Positions 46,602-55,710 are shown, counted from the first letter of the stretch. The stretch is 64,000 bases of DNA from an uncultured Christensenellaceae bacterium (GCA_910588545.1 CAJUOU010000002.1:83382-147381); one strand, 5' to 3'. The notes: generated by a model from the letters alone, not told the origin. Program-made: numbers and translations.

Positions 46602-47237
46602 ATGCTATTATCATTTTTATACAACAAAACCATTATAGACTGCAACCAAGCTCAAAATTTAGGTACAATAAGCAAGATACATGTCAATTACAAAAAAATC
46701 GATTATATCGAAACCAGCAGAAACGTAAAAATTGACGTAAAAAACATTTATCAAATAAATGATGCTATTATGTACAAGTCCGAATACAGGAATTATCCAA
46801 ACTTTAAATTCTTTAGAGTAGGCGGACAACTTGTGACTGACGACAAAGGTAAAATACACGGCAGATTGGTTGACCTTATGATAACCAAAGATTTTGATAT
46901 AAAAAAGATAATTACCGACAATAAAAATCTTCTTAATGTAGAAATTCTTTCTATATCCGATGACGGACTAGTGTTTAAACGTATGCCAAAAGCAAAAAAG
47001 AAAGAAGTAAAAACAGATAAAATAGCAACCGTCGCTCCCGTAGGACTTGTTACCACAATTTGCAATTACGGTTTTTTGATAGGTAGAATAACGCAGAAAA
47101 ATATAACCGCAGGCAGTACCATAATAGTTCCCGCCGGTAAAAAAATAAGCAAGCAAGATATAGATAATGTTCAAAAGCACGGCAAACTTATTGACTTGAC
47201 GGTATATTCCAAGTTTTATAATATCGAAAATTTATAA
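46602..47237 (+). CDS. PRC-barrel-like protein
   Basis: 211 residues. Two beta-barrel-like halves can be seen: residues 1-70 (GTISKIHVNYKK) and 70-130 with the better PRC-barrel match (DDKGKIHGRLVDLMITKDFDIKKI). No signal peptide or membrane segment. PRC-barrels bind RNA or act as small regulatory modules; the role here is unknown. AAAGGAG precedes the ATG; it follows the fakB pair by 86 bp and ends before a strong terminator. Confidence 0.6.
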   Translation: MLLSFLYNKTIIDCNQAQNLGTISKIHVNYKKIDYIETSRNVKIDVKNIYQINDAIMYKSEYRNYPNFKFFRVGGQLVTDDKGKIHGRLVDLMITKDFDIKKIITDNKNLLNVEILSISDDGLVFKRMPKAKKKEVKTDKIATVAPVGLVTTICNYGFLIGRITQKNITAGSTIIVPAGKKISKQDIDNVQKHGKLIDLTVYSKFYNIENL

Positions 47238-47309
47238 ACATACTATCGTTATTTCCAATCAAAAAGTATTTATAATATAAACAGTTTCTCCACTCAAATA
47301 GGACTTATA

Positions 47310-47357
47310 AAAACAAACACTCTCTTTAATTCTACACTAAAGAGAGTGTTTGTTTTT
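47310..47357. terminator. Strong bidirectional terminator
   Basis: Perfect 18-bp stem (AAACAAACACTCTCTTTA and its complement) with a 9-nt loop and A/T tails, between the rightward PRC-barrel gene and the leftward small Cys protein gene. Confidence 0.92.
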
Positions 47358-47380
47358 GAGTTTGCTAAATGCTAATATAC

Positions 47381-47506
47381 TTATTTGCAATTAGAACAAT
47401 TTGAGCAATTTTTTGCACCGGATTTACTTACGCTTTTAGTTTGAGTTGATTTCTTAGACTTAGTTGCAGTCTTGTTTCCGGCACTGTTTTGTTGACTTCT
47501 TGCCAT
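47381..47506 (-). CDS. Small basic protein with CxxCxxC tail
   Basis: 41 residues: a Lys/Ser/Thr-rich basic body followed by the C-terminal motif NCSNCSNCK. GAGGAG sits upstream of the ATG, and a terminator follows, so it is probably a real small gene. A longer frame reaching 47572 is unlikely. Possible metal- or nucleic-acid-binding peptide (inference); no known family recognised. Confidence 0.6.
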   Translation of the reverse strand: MARSQQNSAGNKTATKSKKSTQTKSVSKSGAKNCSNCSNCK

Positions 47507-47602
47507 AATTTTCTCCTCTGTAGCATCTACTGCTACAATAATATTTTGAGCAAGAGTAAACTTAATATACAAAACTCAAATTATTTATTTACCATTTAAT
47601 TC

Positions 47603-49231
47603 CTACAATTTGTCAGGATGTACAAATGGCAAAACTTGCGCATCTCCGTCTATAATACAATTAAGCAAAATAGGCTCTTTAAAGTTGCGATGTTTTTCAA
47701 TAATTTCCGTCAATTTGCTAGTACAGTCTATCGTATAGCTGTGTTTAACGCCATAAGCTTTTGCAAGCATTTCAAAATTTACCCTACCACTTATATTTAC
47801 TCCCTCATAATGTTTTTTATAAAACTCCGTCTGCCATTGTTTAACCATGCCCAAGGCTCCGTTATTCATGACTACAATCATGATTGGCAATTTATTTTCC
47901 ACTGCAACCGCAAGCTCATTATTGTTCATCAAAAAACTTCCGTCGCCTGTTATAAGCACTCCTCTTTTGCTTGTGGCAATAACACCGCCTATACAACTAC
48001 CCAAGCCATACCCCATTGCTCCTAGCCCGCAAGAAGTTAAAAATGTTCTTGGTTTTTTAAACGGATATGTTTGAGCTGTCCATAATTGATGCTGCCCCAC
48101 ATCGGTAGAAATTATGTCATCCTCACGCAAACCATTTGCCAATAATTTTATAATATTATTAGGCGAAAAACCTTGGTTATCGTACACATAGTCTTTTTGC
48201 TTTTGAGTGTTAATAAAATCCCACCAATCACTATTTTGACGTTTTTTAACCATAGGAAAAATTTGTCCTAAAAATTCGGTTACCGAGCTTTTTATCAAGC
48301 AATCGCACTCGACGTTTTTATTAAGCTCCACCAAATCAATATCAACATGTACTATTTTTTGACTGCAAAGTTTTTCCTGTACATTTGCCCTATCATTAAA
48401 CCTAACACCCAACGCCAACACCAAATCGGCATCATTTTTTATTGAATTTGCACAAACATTACCGTGCATACCCGTCATACCGATATTATATTGTGAATCA
48501 TAAGGAATTGCAGTTTTGCCCATCATTGTACATGCAACAGGTGCATCGATAAGTTTTGCAAGTTCCAACACCTTTTCTCCTGCATTGTCACTTACCACAC
48601 CGCCGCCACAATAAATAAGCGGTTTGTTGCTACTATTTATAAGTTCTGCTGCTTTTTCATAGTCGGGTTTATAGTTTAGAACTTTTTTATGAATTTTAGC
48701 AGTCAAATTACCATAATATTCACATTTTTTATTAAGGATATCTTTAGGCATATCTATAAGTACAGGTCCTGGTCGGCCACTTTTCGCAATCTCAAACGCA
48801 TCCACGATAGTCTGTTCCAAATCTTCAACATTTCTGCACAAATAGCTGTATTTGACTACAGGCATTGTAATACCGTAAATATCTACTTCCTGAAAGCTGT
48901 CCTGTCCAAGCTTGCTGTTTGAAACATTACCTGTAAAAACTACTATAGGTACGGAATCCAAAAAACTGTTTGCTATCCCCGTTACCAAATTGGTTGCCCC
49001 GGGACCCGAAGTTGCAAGCACAACTCCGACTTTCCCGCTTGACCTAGCATAGCCGTCTGCTGCAAAAGTCGCGCCTTGTTCAGACGACATAAGGTAATGT
49101 TTAACCTTTCCGCGAGCTTTGTAAATTTCCTCATAAATATCCAAAATGCTACCGCCCGGATATCCGAATATACATTCGACCCCAAGTCTTTGCAAGCTTT
49201 CCAATATTATTTTTGCACCGGTATATCTCAT
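47603..49231 (-). CDS. ilvB: Acetolactate synthase large subunit
   Basis: ThDP-dependent enzyme making 2-acetolactate for branched-chain amino acids. Seen: catalytic Glu in SSEQGATFAADGYAR near residue 50, PGPVLIDMPKD, and the ThDP-Mg motif GDGSFLMNNNEL ... NN in the C-terminal third; FAD-domain middle present. 542 residues from ATG 49231 (weak GAGTGG upstream); an ATG at 49246 has no site. No ilvN regulatory subunit gene or T-box lies beside it, which is unusual for the anabolic enzyme. Confidence 0.9.
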   Translation of the reverse strand: MRYTGAKIILESLQRLGVECIFGYPGGSILDIYEEIYKARGKVKHYLMSSEQGATFAADGYARSSGKVGVVLATSGPGATNLVTGIANSFLDSVPIVVFTGNVSNSKLGQDSFQEVDIYGITMPVVKYSYLCRNVEDLEQTIVDAFEIAKSGRPGPVLIDMPKDILNKKCEYYGNLTAKIHKKVLNYKPDYEKAAELINSSNKPLIYCGGGVVSDNAGEKVLELAKLIDAPVACTMMGKTAIPYDSQYNIGMTGMHGNVCANSIKNDADLVLALGVRFNDRANVQEKLCSQKIVHVDIDLVELNKNVECDCLIKSSVTEFLGQIFPMVKKRQNSDWWDFINTQKQKDYVYDNQGFSPNNIIKLLANGLREDDIISTDVGQHQLWTAQTYPFKKPRTFLTSCGLGAMGYGLGSCIGGVIATSKRGVLITGDGSFLMNNNELAVAVENKLPIMIVVMNNGALGMVKQWQTEFYKKHYEGVNISGRVNFEMLAKAYGVKHSYTIDCTSKLTEIIEKHRNFKEPILLNCIIDGDAQVLPFVHPDKL

Positions 49232-49463
49232 AACAACACCACTCATTATTTTATTAAAGTTATTTTAACACATTAAACAAAAATATACAAGATTTTAATG
49301 TAATTTTTAAAAATAATACTCATTCTTTAATTATCGTCCAATAAGTCATACCTCAAAATTTTATTTGTATTCTTTTTATCATAAGTTTAGCAAACAATAC
49401 GCTGTCATTTTTTTATTGCAAACTTTAAATATTCTTGTAGAATATAACGTAAGGAGACTAATT

Positions 49464-50016
49464 ATGACATACAAAAATTAGTTGGAAGAATGGCTAAATA
49501 ATTTCATTAAAATTTCAAACAAACAACGAACTTTTGAGAGTTACAAAAACATTATATACTTGCAAAATTATTAATGATTTAGTAATTCCTGAAAATGTTA
49601 CAAAGATATCGAGTTTTGCCGTCTGCAATAACGACGAGCTAACTAACATAACACTAGCAGATAATGTAACAAAAATAGAATATCAAGTTTTTTTATAAGT
49701 GCACATGACTATCTGACATTAACCATAATAAAGTGGCTTTGATAGAGAGTTATGCATTTTATGAATGTGAGAATATAACAAATATTACAGTTTCCGATAG
49801 TCTAAAAAGTATTAGACATTCAGCATTTCAAGATTGTATATGTGTGGAAACAATGAATTTATGTAGCAAAAACTACTAAATCAATAATATAAATAAAGAC
49901 TATGAGTGGAATTTTAGAACATATAATAATTATGCAGAAATTTTACTGATGTTAGACTTGATATATACGACAACTCTGTCGAAGCATTTGGAAATTAATA
50001 ATAAAAACAACGATTA
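49464..50016 (+). pseudogene. Decayed integrase N-terminus joined to leucine-rich-repeat (BspA-type) remnant
   Basis: A good start (AAGGAG, ATG at 49464) leads to a frame whose sixth codon is TAG; past it the frame reads LEEWLNNFIKISNKQRTFES, very like the SAM-like core-binding domain at the N-terminus of tyrosine recombinases (the TAG stands where Trp, TGG, is usual). It breaks at about 49573. Another frame then reads LVIPENVTKISSFAV and ITLADNVTKIEYQVF, and further on SYAFYECENITNITVSDSLK and IRHSAFQDC, the LRR_5/BspA repeat pattern, interrupted by stops and frameshifts. The end is set by a terminator at 50004-50034. A composite, inactive remnant. Confidence 0.65.
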
Positions 50017-50034
50017 AGTTTTAATCGTTGTTTA
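50004..50034. terminator. Terminator after the pseudogene
   Basis: Stem AAACAACGATTAA/TTAATCGTTGTTT with a T-rich tail. Confidence 0.75.
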
Positions 50035-50059
50035 TTTGATATAGTTTTGAGCAAAACGA

Positions 50060-50094
50060 AAACTAAAGGACAGCGAAACGCTGTCCTTTAGTTT
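50060..50094. terminator. Strong hairpin terminator of the CofE-like gene
   Basis: 16-bp perfect stem (AAACTAAAGGACAGCG and complement) with a 3-nt loop; 33 nt past the leftward CofE-like stop. Confidence 0.8.
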
Positions 50095-50126
50095 ACTATA
50101 ATTTAATAATTTAGCAATTAATTAAA

Positions 50127-51305
50127 TTAGTCAATGCTGTAGTTAGTAAAATAGTTTTGTATCAAAATGATTGGAGTACCTTTATCGCCACTACCGGAAG
50201 TCAAATCACAAAGGCTGCCAAGCAAATCGGTAAGTCTTCTTGGAGTTGTACCTTGTGAAGATTGGTCAGCAACTAGGTTTGCCTTTTTCTCCTTTATTAG
50301 CGCTTTCATAGCTTTTTTAGCCTCTTCTCCAGACAAATCGCCAATAGCATTGTCTGCTAGATATTTAAGTTTCAATTCGTTAGGAGTACCTACCAAGCCT
50401 TTTGTATATGCTGGAGATACAACAGGGTCTGCAAGTTCCCAAATTCCGCCTACAGGGTCTTTAAACGCACCGTCGCCGTAAATCATAACTTCGATATTTT
50501 TGCCTGTAATGCTCTTAAATTTTTCGGCAATAGCATCAACCAATTTTTGTCCGTCGCGAGGGAACAATTTAACAGAGTTATCTGTTGCCAAGTTGCTACC
50601 ATACAAACCATATTGATTGTAACCGCTGCCGTCAACACTTTCGTTCATGATATCAGTCAAATTCAAGCAAACTTTAGCACCTGCTTCCTTTAAAATGCGT
50701 TTTGTGCGGTTTCTTGTATGTATATCTGCATTGATAACTTTATCGGTATATTTCAAAATTTCCTTTGGATTATTTGCAAGTATAATTTCGCAATTATCGC
50801 CGCCAAAGCTCTTATAAAGTTCGATATAATCAAGACCTGTAAAAGGATGAAGAATTTTACCGAAAGTTGCATAGTATTGTTCTTCGGTAAACACGTCAGT
50901 ATAAGGATTTACACCTTTTTCATCAATAATATCCATTGGGATAAGTGGGTTTCCTACCTCGTCACTCGGATAAGATAATTGAATAATCAATTTATCAACC
51001 CCCATTGCAATACCCTTTAAAATCATAGAAAATCTGTTTCTTGACATAATAGGGAATACCAAACCGACAGTACCGCCACCGGTTTTACGTCTTACATCTT
51101 TGGCAATTTGCTCAAGTGTTGCATAGTTACCTTGTGCTCTTGCAACAATAGCCTCGGTCATTGCAACAACATCTTTATCTTGCAATTCAAACTTGCCTTC
51201 CTCGCTTGCTGCAAGTACACTGTCAACAACGATGTCAACCAAATTGTCGCCTTTTTTAATAATAGGTGCTTTAATACCTCTTGAAATTGTACCAATAGTT
51301 TTCAT
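50127..51305 (-). CDS. Coenzyme F420-0:L-glutamate ligase-like protein
   Basis: 392 residues from ATG 51305 (GGAGG upstream; a longer frame to 51350 is less likely). Sequence features: KDVVAMTEAIVARAQGNY near residue 60 resembling the CofE family VVVSEKIVS segment, GTVGLVFPIMSRNR, and a C-terminal NQYGLYGSN, GDGAFKDPVGGIWELADP. Firmicutes carry CofE-like proteins although they do not make F420, so the true substrate is unknown and may be another gamma-glutamyl acceptor. Single-gene unit with its own terminator. Confidence 0.75.
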   Translation of the reverse strand: MKTIGTISRGIKAPIIKKGDNLVDIVVDSVLAASEEGKFELQDKDVVAMTEAIVARAQGNYATLEQIAKDVRRKTGGGTVGLVFPIMSRNRFSMILKGIAMGVDKLIIQLSYPSDEVGNPLIPMDIIDEKGVNPYTDVFTEEQYYATFGKILHPFTGLDYIELYKSFGGDNCEIILANNPKEILKYTDKVINADIHTRNRTKRILKEAGAKVCLNLTDIMNESVDGSGYNQYGLYGSNLATDNSVKLFPRDGQKLVDAIAEKFKSITGKNIEVMIYGDGAFKDPVGGIWELADPVVSPAYTKGLVGTPNELKLKYLADNAIGDLSGEEAKKAMKALIKEKKANLVADQSSQGTTPRRLTDLLGSLCDLTSGSGDKGTPIILIQNYFTNYSID

Positions 51306-51429
51306 AACAAAAACCTCCTGTTTTCCTTGACCTCTCATATTATACAACAAAACAATTTTTTTTGCAATTAATTACAAAAATTTCAATATAATGAAATCTT
51401 AATATTGATATAAGTAAAATAATACCGAT

Positions 51430-51460
51430 AAAAAATGTACCGTAAATAAGCTTACGGTAC
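51430..51460 (-). terminator. Terminator of argS
   Basis: Minus-strand stem GTACCGTAA/TTACGGTAC, then ATTTTTTATC; 10 nt past the argS stop. Confidence 0.85.
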
Positions 51461-51469
51461 AAACAATTT

Positions 51470-53158
51470 TTACATTTTTGTAGGACACTTTATGCCAAGC
51501 AATGACATACCATCTTTTATAATGTTTTGTACAATCTTTACAACTGCAAGACGTGCACATTTGTCCTGCTCGTTTGAATTGGAAATATTTTGTTCCAAAT
51601 AAAATTTATTAAACTGTACAGCCAAATTATAAATATATCTTGTTACGATAGACGGCTCATACTTTGCACCGGCATCCGCAACTATGTCAGGGTATTTATC
51701 TATCAATTTGATAAGTTCATAGCTCTCCGCACTTGTCAAATTGTCGTAATTGATACTGCCGCTACTTTCGATTTTGTTTAAAAGCGAACAACATCTTGCA
51801 TAAGTGTATTGGACGTAAGGACCTGTCTCTCCCTCAAAATTTAAAACTTTATCGTAACTAAAGCTGATGTCTTTGATACGGCTACCGACCAATGCACCAA
51901 AAACGACTGCTCCTGTTCCGACCATTTCAGCTACATCCTGTTTGTTTTCCAAATCGGGATTTTTTTCGTTTATTATCTCAAGTGCTTTGTCCCTTGCGGT
52001 ATTCAAAACATCCTCTAAAAATACCACATTACCGTCACGGGTGGAAAGTTTTCCTCCCTCAATGCTTACCATACCAAAAGGAACATGAATCATATCCTTT
52101 GCCCAATCATAGCCCATCATTTCGATAACTTTAAAAAGTTGTTTGAAATGCAAGTTTTGTTGATATGCCACTACATAAAGCGATTTATAAAAATTATAAG
52201 TGTTTTTCCTGTAAAAAGCCGCAGCCATATCACGAGTTGCATACAAAGTAGCTCCGTCTGCTTTTTTTATAAGGCATGGTGGCATATCTTCGCTTTGGTC
52301 AAACTCCACTATTGTAGCTCCGTTGCTTATTTTGGTAAGCCCTTTTGCCTCTAGCTCGTCAATCACAGGTTGCATTTTGTCGTTATAAAAACTTTCGCCG
52401 TTATAGCTGTCAAAATGAACATCCAATCTGTCATATATTTTTTGCACATCACGAAGTGTAACCTCTTTAAACCAAAGGAATAATTCCATTGCTTCGCTAT
52501 CGCCGTCTTCAATCTTTTTAAACCAATTTCTTGCAATGTCATTTAACTCAGGGGTGCTTTCCGCCTCTTTATGGAATTTTACGTAAATTTCAAGCAGAGC
52601 ATTTATACCTCTATTGTTTATATCCTCTTTATCGCCCCACATTTTATATGCAACAATCAATTTACCAAATTGGGTGCCCCAATCGCCCAAATGATTGATG
52701 CCAACCACCGAATATCCAAGTTTTTTATAAATTCTGTACAAAGCCGCGCCGATAACAGTAGTGGATAAATGCCCCATGTGAAAAGGTTTTGCAATATTAA
52801 TGCTAGAGTAGTCAATGCAAATTGTTTTACCTGCGCCCTCAGTACTTGCACCATAACTTTCGCCCAAAGCCAATGTCTTATCCACAGTCTGCTTAACAAA
52901 ATTCAGTTTGGATAATTTGAAGTTAACATATCCGTTTACTGCTTCGATACTCTCGATAAAAGCAGGTTTTTCTATGCTGGATACTATCTCTTTTGCAACA
53001 ATTACAGGCGATTTTCGTAAGGTTTTTGCAAATTTAAAACAAGGAAAAGCAAAATCCGCCAAAGCACTGTCTTTTGCCGCCACAACTAGCGACAAAATTT
53101 CGTCAAAGCTTACACCATCTATTTTTATTAGTTTTGCTATCTCAACTTTATAATCCAT
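51470..53158 (-). CDS. argS: Arginyl-tRNA synthetase
   Basis: Class I synthetase charging tRNA-Arg. Seen: N-terminal Add1 domain, HMGH box in KPFHMGHLSTTVIG, the degenerate KMSKS-position motif (KLSTRDGNVV) common in ArgRS, and the C-terminal DALR anticodon domain (SIVTRYIYNLAVQFNKFY). I prefer ATG 53158 (AGAGG upstream), which leaves no overlap; a reading from 53176 would overlap ychF by 8 bp. It follows ychF in the same direction. Confidence 0.95.
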   Translation of the reverse strand: MDYKVEIAKLIKIDGVSFDEILSLVVAAKDSALADFAFPCFKFAKTLRKSPVIVAKEIVSSIEKPAFIESIEAVNGYVNFKLSKLNFVKQTVDKTLALGESYGASTEGAGKTICIDYSSINIAKPFHMGHLSTTVIGAALYRIYKKLGYSVVGINHLGDWGTQFGKLIVAYKMWGDKEDINNRGINALLEIYVKFHKEAESTPELNDIARNWFKKIEDGDSEAMELFLWFKEVTLRDVQKIYDRLDVHFDSYNGESFYNDKMQPVIDELEAKGLTKISNGATIVEFDQSEDMPPCLIKKADGATLYATRDMAAAFYRKNTYNFYKSLYVVAYQQNLHFKQLFKVIEMMGYDWAKDMIHVPFGMVSIEGGKLSTRDGNVVFLEDVLNTARDKALEIINEKNPDLENKQDVAEMVGTGAVVFGALVGSRIKDISFSYDKVLNFEGETGPYVQYTYARCCSLLNKIESSGSINYDNLTSAESYELIKLIDKYPDIVADAGAKYEPSIVTRYIYNLAVQFNKFYLEQNISNSNEQDKCARLAVVKIVQNIIKDGMSLLGIKCPTKM

Positions 53159-53168
53159 CTTCTGCCTC

Positions 53169-54260
53169 TTAAACATTAAATCTGAACAACACTACATCGC
53201 CATCTTGTACGACATAGTCTTTGCCCTCACTTCTTACTTTGCCTTTTTCTTTTGCTATAGTATACGAGCCAAGCTCAAGTAAAATTTTGTAGTCAACGAT
53301 TTCCGCTCTTATAAAACCTCGCTCAAAGTCACTGTGTATTTTACCTGCTGCTTGCGGAGCTTTTGTGCCTTTTTCTATTGTCCAAGCACGAGTTTCCTTT
53401 TCGCCCGCAGTAAGGTAAGATATTAATCCCAATAGCGAATAACACTCTGTTACCAAAATATCAAGTCCGCTTTCGGATAATCCCAATTCCTCAGCGAACA
53501 TATTTCTTTCTTCCTCATCGTCTATGGATGCAAGGTCTTCTTCTATCTTTGCGCATAAAACAACTACGCCGGCATTGTCGCCTTTTGCAAATTCCTTAAC
53601 CTGCTTAACATAGTCATTTTCCGTACCGATTTCCCCCTCACTAATGTTTGCAACATAAATAACGGGTTTTGTCGTAAGCAAAAACATTTCTTTTACGGCA
53701 ACTGCTTGTTCATCATCAAACTGCATAGAGCGAACAGGCTTTCCGCTTTCCAAATGAGCGTAAATTTTCTCCAAAAACTCGGCTTCGGCAACAAATTTTT
53801 TATCCCCGCCCTTTGCACTGCTGCGTGCTTTTGCAATTCTTTTGCTTACCGACTCCATATCCGCAAAAATAAGTTCCAAATTTATTGTTTCTATATCTCT
53901 AAGCGGATTTACGCTTCCGTCCACATGTGTGATATTGTCGTCGTCAAAACACCTTACAACATGTGTTATTGCATCTACCTCACGTATATGCGACAAAAAC
54001 TTATTTCCCAATCCTTCGCCGCGGGATGCACCTTTAACCAATCCCGCAATATCTACGAACTCAAGATAGGTGGGAGTAATTTTTTTGCTGTTATAAAGTT
54101 TAGCAAGTGCGTCAAGCCTTTTATCGGGAACGGCAACAACACCAACATTTGGCTCGATAGTGCAGAAAGGGTAGTTCGCACTTTCGGCACCAGCCTTGGT
54201 TATTGCATTAAACAATGTACTTTTGCCAACGTTAGGTAAACCTACAACACCTAATTTCAT
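53169..54260 (-). CDS. ychF: Ribosome-binding ATPase YchF
   Basis: Obg-family P-loop protein. Seen: P-loop GLPNVGKS at residues 7-14, DIAGLVKGAS switch II, and the NKxD position changed (IYVANISE), which explains ATP rather than GTP preference in this family; TGS-type C-terminal domain. 363 residues, standard length. AGGAG precedes the ATG; a promoter (TTGACA 54446-54451, -10 near 54423-54428) lies upstream of the terminator at 54331-54367, so transcripts may pass through it. Confidence 0.95.
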   Translation of the reverse strand: MKLGVVGLPNVGKSTLFNAITKAGAESANYPFCTIEPNVGVVAVPDKRLDALAKLYNSKKITPTYLEFVDIAGLVKGASRGEGLGNKFLSHIREVDAITHVVRCFDDDNITHVDGSVNPLRDIETINLELIFADMESVSKRIAKARSSAKGGDKKFVAEAEFLEKIYAHLESGKPVRSMQFDDEQAVAVKEMFLLTTKPVIYVANISEGEIGTENDYVKQVKEFAKGDNAGVVVLCAKIEEDLASIDDEEERNMFAEELGLSESGLDILVTECYSLLGLISYLTAGEKETRAWTIEKGTKAPQAAGKIHSDFERGFIRAEIVDYKILLELGSYTIAKEKGKVRSEGKDYVVQDGDVVLFRFNV

Positions 54261-54330
54261 ATTTATCTCCTAAAATCCGCAATATTTACTACAGATAACT
54301 AATAATTATTTTTACCAAATAATTATAATA

Positions 54331-54367
54331 AAAAAAAGACCAAAAGTCAAGCAATTTAACTTTTGGC
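54331..54367 (-). terminator. Intrinsic terminator upstream of ychF
   Basis: Minus-strand stem CCAAAAGT/ACTTTTGG followed by CTTTTTTTTATTATAAT. It most likely ends the radical SAM gene transcript (which would have a 3' end of about 290 nt) but lies between a candidate promoter and ychF. Confidence 0.75.
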
Positions 54368-54369
54368 AA

Positions 54370-54652
54370 GCAACATATACAATTTATTATATTTTTTGAG
54401 CATATCAGCATATTATCATACATTGATAGGATAGATATCAACTTATGTCAATTTATTCATAAATGGTTGTATTATCATATAATCAAAAGTTAATTTATCA
54501 ATATATGACAATATGATTATTCATTAATAATTTAATAATAGGCATATCTACATGTATAAATTTATTACAAAAATCGCTACTATTTCATATTTTCATATCT
54601 ACATATTGTGATATGATGATATATCTATTCTTTTAAAATGGCTTTACACAAC
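54370..54652. other. AT-rich intergenic region with recurring TAGATATG/ATATGATA words
   Basis: No gene seen. Repeated short words (TAGATATG, TATCATA, TATGACAATATG, TGATATGATGATATATC) occur across 54395-54625, more than expected of plain AT-rich spacer, and a leftward promoter candidate sits at 54423-54451. No known RNA motif recognised. Confidence 0.45.
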
Positions 54653-55528
54653 TCAATAATTTTTTGACAAATGCTTGTTTAACATATTCAAAAAATATCT
54701 TTTATGTAAAGTCCATTTAGGAGCGACCAAAGTTTTCCTATCCCCGTCTCCCGTCAATCTTTCTATATAAATTTCCTTATCCAAAATACAAAGTTGCTTA
54801 GCTAAAACAACAATGTACTCATCCATTTCCAAAGGTTTGTACTCTCCGCTTTCGTACATTTCGTGCAGCTTAGTTCCAAAAGGCACATAAGTACAATGTA
54901 TTTTTACCGAATGTGGTTTCATACTACTTACAATTTGAGCTGTTTTTAACATATCGCTTTCTGTCTCGTAAGGCAAACCATCCATTATATGCACGCAAAC
55001 TTTTATATTATTTGCCTTAAGCTCGTCAAAACACTCTTTAAACTGCTCAAAAGTATGCCCGCGTCCGATAACCTTAAGCGTCTTATCAGACACAGACTGT
55101 AACCCAAGTTCCACAACCAAATGTGTTGCATTGTTAAGTTGGGTCAAATACTCAAGCATATCGGAAGTTATACAATCGGGTCTGGTTGCAATGCTTATCC
55201 CGCAAATCTCGCTATCTTGTAACACTTCTTTTACACGGTCTTTAAGCTTGAAAACAGACATATAAGTATTACTGAACGATTGAAAATAAGCTATGTATTT
55301 ACCGCATTTTTTATCTTTCAATTTACTTTTTGCACAGTCTAATTGCGTAAAAACAGTTGCATAATCCCCGCTGCCTGCGCCGCTGCAATATATGCAACCT
55401 CCTGTACCTTTACTTCCGTCTCGATTTGGGCAAGTCGCACCTATATCCAATGCAAGCTTATACACTCTGCCGCCGAAAGTCTGTTTATAATATTCGGTTA
55501 TACTATTATATTTCATTCCGTTATCCAT
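54653..55528 (-). CDS. TIGR01212-family radical SAM protein (YhcC-like)
   Basis: 291 residues. Seen: an iron-sulfur cysteine cluster in an unusual arrangement, C-x11-C-x2-C (CPNRDGSKGTGGCIYC near residues 30-45), as in the YhcC group, and SYSF/TRPDC and ELGLQS barrel motifs. Function not established for this family. The ATG at 55528 lacks a clear site; ATG 55516 is also possible. Confidence 0.85.
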   Translation of the reverse strand: MDNGMKYNSITEYYKQTFGGRVYKLALDIGATCPNRDGSKGTGGCIYCSGAGSGDYATVFTQLDCAKSKLKDKKCGKYIAYFQSFSNTYMSVFKLKDRVKEVLQDSEICGISIATRPDCITSDMLEYLTQLNNATHLVVELGLQSVSDKTLKVIGRGHTFEQFKECFDELKANNIKVCVHIMDGLPYETESDMLKTAQIVSSMKPHSVKIHCTYVPFGTKLHEMYESGEYKPLEMDEYIVVLAKQLCILDKEIYIERLTGDGDRKTLVAPKWTLHKRYFLNMLNKHLSKNY

Positions 55529-55684
55529 ACAATTATTTTAACACATTTAAGTATATTTTGCTATACTTTTTTTGTAAAAAACAAAGATAATTTATTATAG
55601 AAAATATTTTTATATTTGATTAAGGATAACCTAAAATACAAATTAGTACCGATTTTTAAAAGTTTTTTACAAAACTTTATGTAT

Positions 55685-55710
55685 TAAAAAGAGTGCTTAA
55701 GTCAGCACCC
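55685..55710 (-). terminator. Terminator of the YwmB/SpoIIQ-like pair
   Basis: Minus-strand stem GGGTGCT/AGCACTC (one G-U pair), then TTTTTAA, 9 nt past the stop of the SpoIIQ-like gene. Confidence 0.75.
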
